A DNA stretch of 64,000 nt. Origin: Helicobacter cholecystus. GTDB taxonomy: Bacteria; Campylobacterota; Campylobacteria; Campylobacterales; Helicobacteraceae. Of this stretch, positions 48,599 to 56,632 are shown in pieces. Under the pieces are notes generated by a model. The model searched no databases. It saw only the letters and a list, made by a program, of their open reading frames with translations, and was not told the DNA's origin. Numbering within the stretch: the stretch's first letter is position 1; every line of letters begins with the position of its first letter. The DNA lies in the NCBI RefSeq assembly GCF_003364215.1, contig NZ_NXLU01000005.1, positions 1 through 64,000 of the forward strand, in the 5' to 3' direction. Both the position numbers and the translations under genes were made by a program.

Positions 48599-48985
48599 AT
48601 GACTGTATGGACAAATACTATGGGGGCAAATAAGGAGCATAATCTGCAAGTTATTCTTGAAGGTGAGCAGGGGGAAATACTCATAGAGCTCATAGACAAT
48701 GAAGCAACAAAAGAGTTTGTCGCAATGCTCCCATTAGAGCTTGAGTGGAGTGATTTTGCAGGGAAAGAAAAAATCGCTGATTTGCCCAGTAAATTACAAG
48801 CAAAAAAGGACTTGTCATATATCCCACAAGTGGGTGACTTCTTTTACTATGTGCCTTGGGGAAATATCGGGATATTCTACAAACAGCAAGCGCCAAGTGA
48901 TTTGGTCTATTTAGGCAAGGTGATAAGTGGATTAGAACGATTGCAAAAGCAAAATTTTAGAGCCAGAATCTCTATGAAAAAATAA
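48599..48985 (+). CDS. Cyclophilin-like fold protein, leader out of frame
   Basis: The product has the cyclophilin-like beta-barrel (LQVILEGEQGEILIELIDN; YIPQVGDFFYYVPWGNIGIFY). These proteins are often found beside redox enzymes of unknown substrate. The start is unclear. An ATG at 48570 opens a frame that ends after nine codons, but adding one A to the A7 run at 48575-48581 would join it as MIKKIFKYFLMTVWTNTMGA, a clear signal peptide. I give the first in-frame ATG (48599). An AAGGAG at 48632-48637 marks the leader/domain junction, as in the other exported proteins here. Confidence 0.65.
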   Translation: MTVWTNTMGANKEHNLQVILEGEQGEILIELIDNEATKEFVAMLPLELEWSDFAGKEKIADLPSKLQAKKDLSYIPQVGDFFYYVPWGNIGIFYKQQAPSDLVYLGKVISGLERLQKQNFRARISMKK

Positions 48986-49075
48986 ATTTATGTTTTTGAA
49001 CAAGAATGAAACTTAATATAAAATCCATAGAATCTATATTAAAGGATAAATAAAATTATTATAAAAGGAACTTGA

Positions 49076-49501
49076 ATGAGTTATACGATTTTACAAGCAG
49101 AGCATAAAAGCGGTATCCCCTCCCGTAAAATTCGTTTTTGGCTAGATAAGGGGCTTTTTCCACATATTTATAAAGATAAAAATGGTGTGCGATTTTTTAG
49201 CGCAAAAGATATTGATTGGCTCTGTTGGATCAACCTTTATCGTGAACTTGGAATGAGTATTAAAGAGCTTAAATATTATAGAGATCTTTGCGACAAGGGA
49301 GATGAAACTTTAAAAGAAAGACTGAAAATGATTCAAGAGCAAAAGAAGAAAAATCTTGCACAAATCATCAAAGCACAAGAGAATGTCTTAATGCTTGAAT
49401 ATAAAGAGAAGTTTTATGAGGATATTTTAAAAAATGGAAGAAAAGCCATATATGCTGGATTTAATGAGTGTAAAGCAGCAATGAAAAAATACAAAGGGTA
49501 A
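49076..49501 (+). CDS. MerR-family transcription regulator
   Basis: The 141-residue protein starts with a MerR winged helix: YTILQAEHKSGIPSRKIRFWLDKGLFP, then NGVRFFSAKDIDWLCWINLYRELGMSIKELKYY. A coiled-coil dimerisation helix (about residues 85-115) and a short C-terminal region follow, with a Cys in FNECKAAMKK. Small MerR proteins beside aldo/keto reductases sense electrophiles or thiol stress. Promoters with 19-bp spacers in this region match the way MerR proteins remodel DNA. The CMD gene follows two bases after its stop. Confidence 0.92.
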   Translation: MSYTILQAEHKSGIPSRKIRFWLDKGLFPHIYKDKNGVRFFSAKDIDWLCWINLYRELGMSIKELKYYRDLCDKGDETLKERLKMIQEQKKKNLAQIIKAQENVLMLEYKEKFYEDILKNGRKAIYAGFNECKAAMKKYKG

Positions 49502-49503
49502 AA

Positions 49504-50418
49504 ATGCAAAAATATAAAAATATAAATAAGAAACGGAGAGAGTTTCTTTCAACTTCTGCCAAAATCGGCATGATTGCAAGTTTGGGTCATTTTGAATTGG
49601 ATGCAGATGATTTTAAAACTTCAAATGCACAAACTAATCTACAAGGAGACATGATGAAAATTAATCTTACCCCAAAGGCACAACAAAATTTTGAAAAACT
49701 CTTTGGCAACCCAAGTGCAAATAGTCTTGCCAAAAGTGATCCTGAATTTTTTAGTAATTATGTGAATTTTGCCTTTGATGAAGTCCCGAGTGTTTCTAAG
49801 CTTGAGCTCAAAGAAAATTTAATGATTATTCTTGCTTCGCTTGTGGCAATTCCAGCTCTAAGCGAATTTAAGACTATGCTTCAGGCAGCACTAAACAATG
49901 GCATCAAACCTGTGGCAATTAAGGAGATTATCTATCAAGCTACACCTTATGTAGGTATAGGAAAAACTATAGACTTCATTAATGCGAGCAATGAAATATT
50001 TGTACAAGAGGGGATTACACTCCCTTTGCAACCTCAAGGTCGAGTAAAGTATGCACAAAGAAGAGAAAAGGGACTAGAAACTCAACGCACACTTTTTGGC
50101 GAAGCAATCGATAAGGGTAATGCAGCAGCACCAAAAGACTATCAGCATATCCGCACCTTTTTAAGTGCAAACTGCTTTGGAGATTATTATACACGTGATG
50201 GGCTTGATTTAAAATTTAGGGAGCTTCTAACCTTTGTGTATGTTCTCTCACTTGGCGGAGCAGATTCTCAGGTGAAGGCACATATTGCTGGAAATATAAG
50301 AATGGGCAATGACAGAAGCAAGCTTATTGCAGTAATCACCGCACTTGTGCCCTACATCGGCTATCCTAGAAGCCTCAATGCCCTAAGTGCACTTGATGAG
50401 ATTGCACCCTTGAAGTGA
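49504..50418 (+). CDS. Tat-leader carboxymuconolactone decarboxylase-family protein
   Basis: The 304-residue protein has a Tat-type leader (KRREFLSTSAKIGMIASLG) followed by two CMD/AhpD-like helical domains (about residues 75-150 and 215-300). The family's Cys-x2-Cys peroxidase motif is absent. The second domain keeps AHIAGNIRMGND with a His but has no Cys pair, so classical AhpD activity is unlikely. The internal AAGGAG at 49643-49648 with ATG 49654 begins MKINLTPKAQQNF, a normal CMD start. It follows merR by two bases. Confidence 0.85.
   Translation: MQKYKNINKKRREFLSTSAKIGMIASLGHFELDADDFKTSNAQTNLQGDMMKINLTPKAQQNFEKLFGNPSANSLAKSDPEFFSNYVNFAFDEVPSVSKLELKENLMIILASLVAIPALSEFKTMLQAALNNGIKPVAIKEIIYQATPYVGIGKTIDFINASNEIFVQEGITLPLQPQGRVKYAQRREKGLETQRTLFGEAIDKGNAAAPKDYQHIRTFLSANCFGDYYTRDGLDLKFRELLTFVYVLSLGGADSQVKAHIAGNIRMGNDRSKLIAVITALVPYIGYPRSLNALSALDEIAPLK
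49643..49656 (+). promoter_or_regulatory. Internal ribosome site at the leader/CMD junction
   Basis: AAGGAGACATGATG is in frame with 5 nt between AAGGAG and ATG 49654. It is stronger than the site (AAAGGGTAAAA) used for the full-length start at 49504. Confidence 0.65.
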
Positions 50419-50506
50419 AAAAATCTGGCTTTTAGGGCTTTAAGATTCTAAAATCCTATGCACAAGTTTGGTTTTGACAGGATTGGAGTCCACGGGCTAT
50501 TTTGTA

Positions 50507-50515
50507 TGATACAAT
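50507..50515 (+). promoter_or_regulatory. Extended -10 box upstream of the dnd cassette
   Basis: TGATACAAT (50507-50515) lies about 150 nt before the dndC-fusion start in a 249-bp non-coding gap. A TTGACA at 50474-50479 is too far away (30 bp) to be its -35. No other open frame is seen in the gap. Confidence 0.4.
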
Positions 50516-50667
50516 TATTTTGTTCGTTTTGCATTGTTTTACTCGTACGATAAAAAACTATATAGAGGATTTGTACTCAGTAACTTTGTAAGCATTAATT
50601 AAGCCATACAATCTAGGACAAATTGTTTTACTAGACATTGGTTCTATAAGATATTTTTGGAGATATA

Positions 50668-52375
50668 ATGAGAAGTATCCTTATCAAAAGCTTGCCCCTT
50701 TCTTTGTTGCAAGAAAAAGGATTGTCCCATTTTTATATATGTGATATTCGTTCAAATCAAGCTTTTGCCTCTGCGCATTTACAAGGATCATTTCATACAA
50801 AAGATGAGAGAAGGGTGATAGAATCTTTAGAGCAAAGCGTGGAGGGGGGGGGGGGTAAATACCCCTAAACCTCTTTTATTTGTTTGCTTTAGCTCTAAAA
50901 GATCTAAGGCCCTAGCCCAAAATATCATTCAACACCAAGATTTTATCTCACTTTATCCCTTAAAGAGTATTTATTATTTGGATTGTGGGATAATGGAAGC
51001 CTTTGAAAATGGTTTTGATCCTATTTCGAGTACACAAGATTCTGAAAATCAATTTTCATCTATTCACTCCATTTTGGAGAAACTAAGGGTTAAATTTCTC
51101 TCTTCAAAACGCACTTGGGTTGTTGCTTTTAGCGGTGGTAAAGATTCTACTTGTGTCTTGCAGCTTGTTTATGAAATGCTTGTGTCTTTGCCCATGGAGC
51201 AAAGGAGGCAGACTTATGCTATCGCCTCAAATACACTTGTAGAGGCTCCGCATATTGATAAATTTTTAAAAAAAGTGATAGATTCTATTAATTCCCATGC
51301 TAAGAAAAATAATATTCCTTTTGAAATTCTGCAAGTTAGTCCAACACTTAAAGATGATTTTTGGGTAAATCTCATAGGCAAGGGATATCCTAGCCCGACA
51401 AGGACTTTTAGGTGGTGCACTGATAGACTTAAAATTACTCCAGCTAAAGCAGAAGTAGCTCAAATTACGCAAAAATATGGATCGGTTCTTTTGATATTAG
51501 GCTCAAGAAAAGCAGAATCAACTAATCGTAAAAAATCTATAGAAAAGCGAATTTTAAATGAAGAAGGCTATTCCCAACATGATGACTTTCCTGATACGCT
51601 TACCTTTTCACCTATTGCAGAATGGAGCACCGATGAGGTGTGGGCGTATCTTAGCACACATAAACCTTTGTGGGATAAAGATCATAGCGAGTTGTTTTCG
51701 CTCTATGCCAAGGCAAGTGGTGAGGAATGTCAGTTTATAACAGATTTATCTCAAAGTAGTTGTGGTGGATCAAGGTTTGGCTGTTGGGTATGTACAGTAG
51801 TGAATGAAGATAAATCAATGCAGGGCTTTATAGAATCTGGTGAGATGAATCTTAAACCCTTGAATGACTTTAGAAATTACATCAAAGACTTAAGAGAAGA
51901 TTCTAAAGCAAGAGCAGATTATAAGCGCGATGGCAGAGCTGTGTATAAGGTTGGAGGACTTGGACCCTTCTTAAGCCATATTCGTGTGGGGATTCTAAAA
52001 AGACTTTTGCAAACAGAGCAAGAATTTATCCACAATGGTGGCAGTGAGCTCATCACAGATTCTCAAATTTATGCGATACAAGAGCAGTGGAGCAAAGAAT
52101 TTGATTTTGAAAATAAAGCAATACAACTCGCACAGGAGGTAGGACGAATGAAAGATGAAAAATTAAAACAAAGCAGGGTTTTACACAAGGAGCTTTTACC
52201 AGAAATGGCAGATGAGAGAGTGGATTCTAAAGAGCTAGAGAATCTTATTGGCACTTGTATAGATATTTATAATACCACAGGTTTAAGAGGTAGAAATAAT
52301 GCTTCAAGCAAGATAAAAGAAGAGATAAGAAAGCTTGTAGAGGATAAAACAAGCAAACAAAAACAGGAGGCATAA
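50668..52375 (+). CDS. dndC: Rhodanese-DndC fusion, phase-OFF (DNA phosphorothioation)
   Basis: The start at 50668 (GGAG, 5 nt, ATG) opens a rhodanese half-domain (FYICDIRSNQAFASAHLQGS). A 12-G tract at 50844-50855 then leads to a stop at 50868. With 11 G (or 14 G) the frame joins PKPLLFVCFSSKRSKALAQN, holding the CxxxxR rhodanese active site, then IYYLDCGIMEAFENGF. The DndC domain has PP-loop FSGGKDSTCVLQL, RWCTDRLKI and SSCGGSRFGCWVC. The last two hold the Cys set expected for the 4Fe-4S cluster. The restored protein has about 568 residues. DndC activates the DNA sugar-phosphate backbone with ATP for sulfur insertion. In the OFF state an internal ATG (50993) could still give the DndC part alone. 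dndD abuts the stop. Confidence 0.88.
50844..50855 (+). repeat. 12-G tract inside the rhodanese-dndC gene
   Basis: The run of 12 G encodes glycines in a loop between two halves of the rhodanese domain. The upstream frame then stops at 50866-50868. Removing one G restores 569 codons including the stop. Confidence 0.9.
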
Positions 52376-54376
52376 ATGTTTATATCAAAAATCACCATTT
52401 GCAATCTTTTTGCTTACTATGGAAAAGTGGAGGTAGAGTTTAAAAAAGTTGAGGGAAAGAATCTCTATTGCATTTATGGCAATAATGGCTTTGGTAAAAC
52501 AAGCTTTATCCGCTGCGCAAAATTACTTTTTTTGGGCATTGGTGTGAAAGAAGAAGAGATTCCAAATGTTATCCAAAGATTTGCACCGCGTATTAAATCT
52601 GTCAAACAGCTCCTTAAAGGAGATTCAAGTACTTGGAATGGAATCTTAAATAAAGCAGCGATAAAAGAGGGATTAAAGGATTTTTTTGTCTCTTTTGAGG
52701 GTACTTTGGGAGATAAAAGCTTTGTCCTCACGCGCACTTTTACAGATGTTGATGGTGAAATTGAGGAAAAATTAAGATTAGATATTAACGAAAAAACTTT
52801 GAATGATGAAGAAGCACAAGAGAGAATTGGCACAATTTTGCCTCCAAATTTAACAGAATTTTTCTTTTTTGATGGCGAGGAATTAGGAGAGTTGAGTAAC
52901 AATTTACGCAAAGAATTTCAAGGAAAAATTGAAGAAATATTACAAATTAAGCCCTTAGATATACTTATTAAACAAATTCAAAATTATAGAGATGATCTAT
53001 TAAAGAGTGGAATCACTAACAAAGAACAGCAGCGTGCACTTGATAATAAAATGCAAGATAAGCAAAGGTGCGAATCAAATTTAAATCATAATAAAGATCT
53101 ACTTAAAAGTATTAATCATTTTATAGAGGAAAAAGATACTCAAATAAAACAACTGCAAAAAAAGATTGAAAAACTAAGTGCAGATTCTAGTAAGGAACAA
53201 GAAGAGCTTATTAGGGAAAGGAATGAGCTTGATAAAGAACTTTCTTCTTTGAAAGAGAGATTAAAAGAAAGTATAAAAAGCGTGATTTTTGTAAGCAACG
53301 AGGCACTTTTGCATGGCTTGAGAGAGCAAATACAAAAATTAGAATCAAGCAAGTCTACAAGTGATATTGAAGCACTTAAAAGGCTTTTACCTGAATTTAA
53401 AGCATTTATGAATGAAGAGCTTGAAAACAGCGAGTTATTTAAAGTGCTTGATATAAAAAGCATAGAAGAAATTATAGATAAATTTCCAAACAAGTTAGAA
53501 AGCAAAGGTTTGCAGGATTCCTTTATTACGCATAATATGATTACTCCCTTAAGAGAATCTTTGGCAAGACTTGAAAATGTGAATTTGACACAAGATATAA
53601 AAGAGATAAAAAGCACAAAAAACAAGCTCACGCAAGTTAAAAATAATATAGATGAATTAAGGAGTGATGATAGCACAGGAGAAAAACAAAAAGCACTCAA
53701 AGAGGAAATAGATGTATTGGAGGGTGAAAAGTCCCAGAAAGAAGAGGAAAAAGAAAAACTAAAAGATGATTTAAGAAATTTAGAAGCAACAAAAGAACAG
53801 CTTGATAGGGAGATTGATTCTTTAAGGCAAAATATCAATACAGAACGTATTGATAGTAAGCTAAAGATTTTAAAATCTTTAAAAACTAGCTTAATTGAAT
53901 ATAAAACAAAGCTTAACAATAAGCTTAGAGATGAGCTCCATTCACTCATTTTGCAAAATTATCAAAAACTTTTACCTAATGATAATATCAAGGAATTAAG
54001 CATTAGTGAGGATTTTGAAATAAAGCTTAAAGATGAAAATGGAGAGCAAATTATTGTAGAAAACCAAAGCAGTGGGCAAAAACAAATTTTAGCAATTGCG
54101 ATTTTTTGGGCTTTAAGCAAATTATCAAACTCTCGTTTACCGCTTATCATTGATACGCCATTAAGCAGGATAGATAGTGAAAATAGAGCTAGGATTATAC
54201 AAAATTATTATGCGAGCGATTCACAAGTGATTATTTTGCCCCATAGTGGAGAAATGGGAGAGAGGGAATATGAATATGCAGAGCGTTGCCTTGCACAACT
54301 CTATAAGATAGAAAACCAAGTAGATAGAAAACACGCCACTATTAGAAGAGTGGAAAGATTTGAAGAAATTTTATAA
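52376..54376 (+). CDS. dndD: DndD-like SMC/Rad50-type ATPase
   Basis: DndD is an ATPase of the phosphorothioation complex, thought to open or nick DNA for sulfur insertion. The 666-residue protein has Walker A YGNNGFGKTSF at about residues 34-44, LTEFFFFDGEELGEL, and a long charged coiled coil (about residues 210-520). ABC signature SSGQKQILA (about 565) and Walker B LPLIIDTPLSRID (about 590) follow, then the H-loop region IILPHSGEM. No zinc-hook CxxC is seen in the coil. It begins directly after the dndC stop with AGGAGG overlapping it. Confidence 0.88.
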   Translation: MFISKITICNLFAYYGKVEVEFKKVEGKNLYCIYGNNGFGKTSFIRCAKLLFLGIGVKEEEIPNVIQRFAPRIKSVKQLLKGDSSTWNGILNKAAIKEGLKDFFVSFEGTLGDKSFVLTRTFTDVDGEIEEKLRLDINEKTLNDEEAQERIGTILPPNLTEFFFFDGEELGELSNNLRKEFQGKIEEILQIKPLDILIKQIQNYRDDLLKSGITNKEQQRALDNKMQDKQRCESNLNHNKDLLKSINHFIEEKDTQIKQLQKKIEKLSADSSKEQEELIRERNELDKELSSLKERLKESIKSVIFVSNEALLHGLREQIQKLESSKSTSDIEALKRLLPEFKAFMNEELENSELFKVLDIKSIEEIIDKFPNKLESKGLQDSFITHNMITPLRESLARLENVNLTQDIKEIKSTKNKLTQVKNNIDELRSDDSTGEKQKALKEEIDVLEGEKSQKEEEKEKLKDDLRNLEATKEQLDREIDSLRQNINTERIDSKLKILKSLKTSLIEYKTKLNNKLRDELHSLILQNYQKLLPNDNIKELSISEDFEIKLKDENGEQIIVENQSSGQKQILAIAIFWALSKLSNSRLPLIIDTPLSRIDSENRARIIQNYYASDSQVIILPHSGEMGEREYEYAERCLAQLYKIENQVDRKHATIRRVERFEEIL

Positions 54377-54385
54377 GGAGAGAAA

Positions 54386-55885
54386 ATGGCAGATTTTAAT
54401 ACAAATCATTATGAGGAACTTTTGATAAATAGGGTGAGAAAGGATGGATTTGGTTATGATGAGGAAAGCGAATTTCCAAAATATTTTGTTTTAAGAATAG
54501 CTCTAGCTTGGGCTATGAATGCGCCTCATTTGCCATTAGAATCTGTGGATTGGAAACACAAGAGATTAGAGGGAGAGAGGGGCAAAGAGTATCATTTAGA
54601 GCAAATCACAGGTAAGGGCAAGGACAAAAAAGAGGATTTTGATTTGCTTATTCGCTCAATGCTGTATATTAAGCATAAGGAGGAGCTAGATAGAGACAAA
54701 AAAGATATTTTCAGCGATGACAAAGAATATTTGAGGATTTTAAGTCGCTATATCCAAAGAGGGCTTTATGAGCTTGATAATACCTATAAGTCACGTGATT
54801 GCTTTTATCAATGGTGTTGGGATAATTTGCATTTATCCTTAAAGCAAGAGGAGCAGACAAAAGAAAATCCCAAAAATAATGAGGTGGGTTACTTTCCCAA
54901 ATTGCAAGATTATTTCAAAAAACAAGGAATTGGCATTAGGCTAATAAATGAAGAGGATTCCTATCGGCATCACATTTGCAAAATTGAGCTTTTGGATTCT
55001 ATTAAGATTCAAGCCTTTAAAACAAAAAGTCAATATCTTGATGATGAGTTAGGCGCGAACATTTACATTGAGCAAGTTAAGGGCATAAGCAAAACATATA
55101 GCATTCAGATTCCAAAACCTAAAGGGCAAAGGCGAACACTTGGTTTATCGGAATTTAAGCAAGGTTTAGAAGTATTGCGTAAGCAAAATTTTGAACTTGG
55201 CGTTTTTGCTGGAATGAGTGTGGATAAAAAGCCTTTTTGCTTTGATTTAAAAACTACTCCGCATTTGCTTGTTGCAGGACAAACAGGAGGTGGAAAAAGT
55301 ATGCTTTTAAAAAATATTATTTTGTGTTTATTGCGTCATCAAAATGTTGAGATTTTTATCATTGACCCAAAGGCGGGAGCAAGTTTTGCAGAATTTACAC
55401 AAATAAAGAATCTTGAAATTTTAGGCACAGATAAGTCAGGAGATATTATAGAATCTTTTGTTTCGGAAATGGAATCGCGATATGTTAGAAAATCTAAGGG
55501 CGAAAGCTTTGAGAGTATGCCTTATCGGGTTTTAATTATTGATGAATTAAACGATTTGATAAGGCAAAATAAAGACATTGAAACTCATCTTATAAGATTG
55601 GCCGAAAAGGCAAGAGAAGCGAGAATCCACCTTGTTTTAGCCACTCAAAGACCAGATTCTGCAACCCTTAGTGGAAGCTTACGAAGCAATGTCCCAAGTC
55701 GCATAGCCCTCAAGGTGCAAAAAAGCACAGAATCTAAAATTATTTTAGATGAAGTGGGTGCGGAAAAGCTCACAGGCAATGGGGATATGCTTATCAAGCT
55801 TGGCGATAGCAGCAGTCTACAAAGAATCATCGGCATATATCTTACAGAGGAAGAAATACAAAGCCAACTTAAAGCTGTGTTCTAA
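54386..55885 (+). CDS. DndE-like domain fused to FtsK/HerA-type ATPase
   Basis: The N-terminal about 135 residues match the small DndE protein in layout: ELLINRVRKDGFGYDEESEF, YFVLRIALAWAMN, EYHLEQITG, then IQRGLYELDNTYKS. A FtsK-type ATPase follows, with Walker A VAGQTGGGKSMLL (about residue 293), Walker B RVLIIDELNDL (about 381) and LVLATQRPDSATLSGSLRSNVPSRIALKV. DndE binds DNA in the modification complex; DndH-type HerA/FtsK ATPases act in the restriction complex, so this gene joins two roles. It starts nine bases after dndD (AAGGAGAGAAA). The domain match for DndE is by pattern and needs a profile search. Confidence 0.75.
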   Translation: MADFNTNHYEELLINRVRKDGFGYDEESEFPKYFVLRIALAWAMNAPHLPLESVDWKHKRLEGERGKEYHLEQITGKGKDKKEDFDLLIRSMLYIKHKEELDRDKKDIFSDDKEYLRILSRYIQRGLYELDNTYKSRDCFYQWCWDNLHLSLKQEEQTKENPKNNEVGYFPKLQDYFKKQGIGIRLINEEDSYRHHICKIELLDSIKIQAFKTKSQYLDDELGANIYIEQVKGISKTYSIQIPKPKGQRRTLGLSEFKQGLEVLRKQNFELGVFAGMSVDKKPFCFDLKTTPHLLVAGQTGGGKSMLLKNIILCLLRHQNVEIFIIDPKAGASFAEFTQIKNLEILGTDKSGDIIESFVSEMESRYVRKSKGESFESMPYRVLIIDELNDLIRQNKDIETHLIRLAEKAREARIHLVLATQRPDSATLSGSLRSNVPSRIALKVQKSTESKIILDEVGAEKLTGNGDMLIKLGDSSSLQRIIGIYLTEEEIQSQLKAVF

Positions 55886-56287
55886 TATCTCTGATATAAG
55901 AAATCAAGTAATAATTTATATTAAGAAATTTAAAAGTGATGAATATGCTTAATATAAGGGGATAGTAACGGTTGTGGATGAAAATTTCAATGATATTTCT
56001 TGGAGCATGGTAAAAAATATTAGAGGATCTTCTTTGCAGTTTTAACATGAAAAAGGTTTAAGAGTTAAAAAATATTTATTCTTGAAATTAATGTGTAATA
56101 ATATTGTTTTTCATTCATGATGTGTGTTAGAAAGTGATTTTATTGTAATTTTATTACTTAAGAGAGAAATCAATGCTACCCCCTAAACTCATTGTCATAA
56201 ACTCTATCTGTCTTTTAATCATCTTCTATTTATAAGGTTCTTTTATAAACTCTTTCTGCATTTAAAACACTCTCGATACAAAACTTA
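55886..56287. other. Gene-poor, decayed stretch after the dnd cassette
   Basis: No intact gene is supported. A short coding-like piece (about 55959-56045) reads GIVTVVDENFNDISWSMVKN and ends in TAA, but I cannot name it. From about 56173 the sequence resembles broken coding DNA that leads into the transporter remnant. Base composition stays like the surroundings. Confidence 0.4.
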
Positions 56288-56531
56288 TGGAAGCTCTTGG
56301 AATGTGCCTTGGGAGTATTTTCGTCTTTGGGATGGTCTTGCTTTCTCCTAAGATTAGGTTAATCAATATGTTTTTATTGGTTCTTGTGAGATAGCTTTTA
56401 TAAGCCTTGTTTTAGATAGTGCAGGGGATTTTAGACTGGTTACCAAACCTATCACGTTGTATAAGATTATAGGTTTAGGTGTTGTTATTCTTGGGCCTTG
56501 CATCTTTTTTCTCAAGAAATTCACTCTTTAG
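56288..56531 (+). pseudogene. Remnant of a YdcZ-like DMT-family transporter
   Basis: The first frame reads MEALGMCLGSIFVFGMVLLS and ends at TAG after LLVLVR. In another frame QIAFISLVLDSAGDFRLVTK and ITLYKIIGLGVVILG continue to a TAG at 56529. These two pieces make the C-terminal half of a small DMT (YdcZ-like) membrane protein with a frameshift near 56390. The upstream half is lost or unreadable. It lies between the dnd cassette and the cupin gene. Confidence 0.5.
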
Positions 56532-56569
56532 TAGATTTAAAATGAGTGGGTAATTTTTCAAATTCCTCC

Positions 56570-56600
56570 TTGACAAACACTAGGTGATAGAATTTATAAT
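56570..56600 (+). promoter_or_regulatory. MerR-type promoter C with a weaker dyad
   Basis: TTGACA (56570-56575) and TATAAT (56595-56600) are 19 bp apart; the spacer reads ACACTAGGTGA, keeping CAC/GTG of the dyad. It precedes the cupin gene by 33 bp. Confidence 0.7.
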
Positions 56601-56632
56601 TACACAATCTTTTGAAGTAAAAAGGAGAGAGA

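Noticed and set aside
50474-50479. TTGACA before the dnd cassette as a fifth copy of the MerR-type promoter
   Set aside because: The following bases lack the ACACYARGTGT dyad and no TATAAT sits 19 bp downstream.
50978-52375. Stand-alone PAPS reductase (cysH) for sulfate assimilation
   Set aside because: The CGGSRFGCWVC cluster motif, the neighbouring DndD-type ATPase and the DndE/FtsK-like gene point to DndC; no cysDN or cysIJ genes are nearby.
53140-53949. 269-codon minus-strand frame rich in Ser/Leu/Phe
   Set aside because: It is the mirror of the DndD coiled coil (Lys/Glu codons read backward), not a gene.
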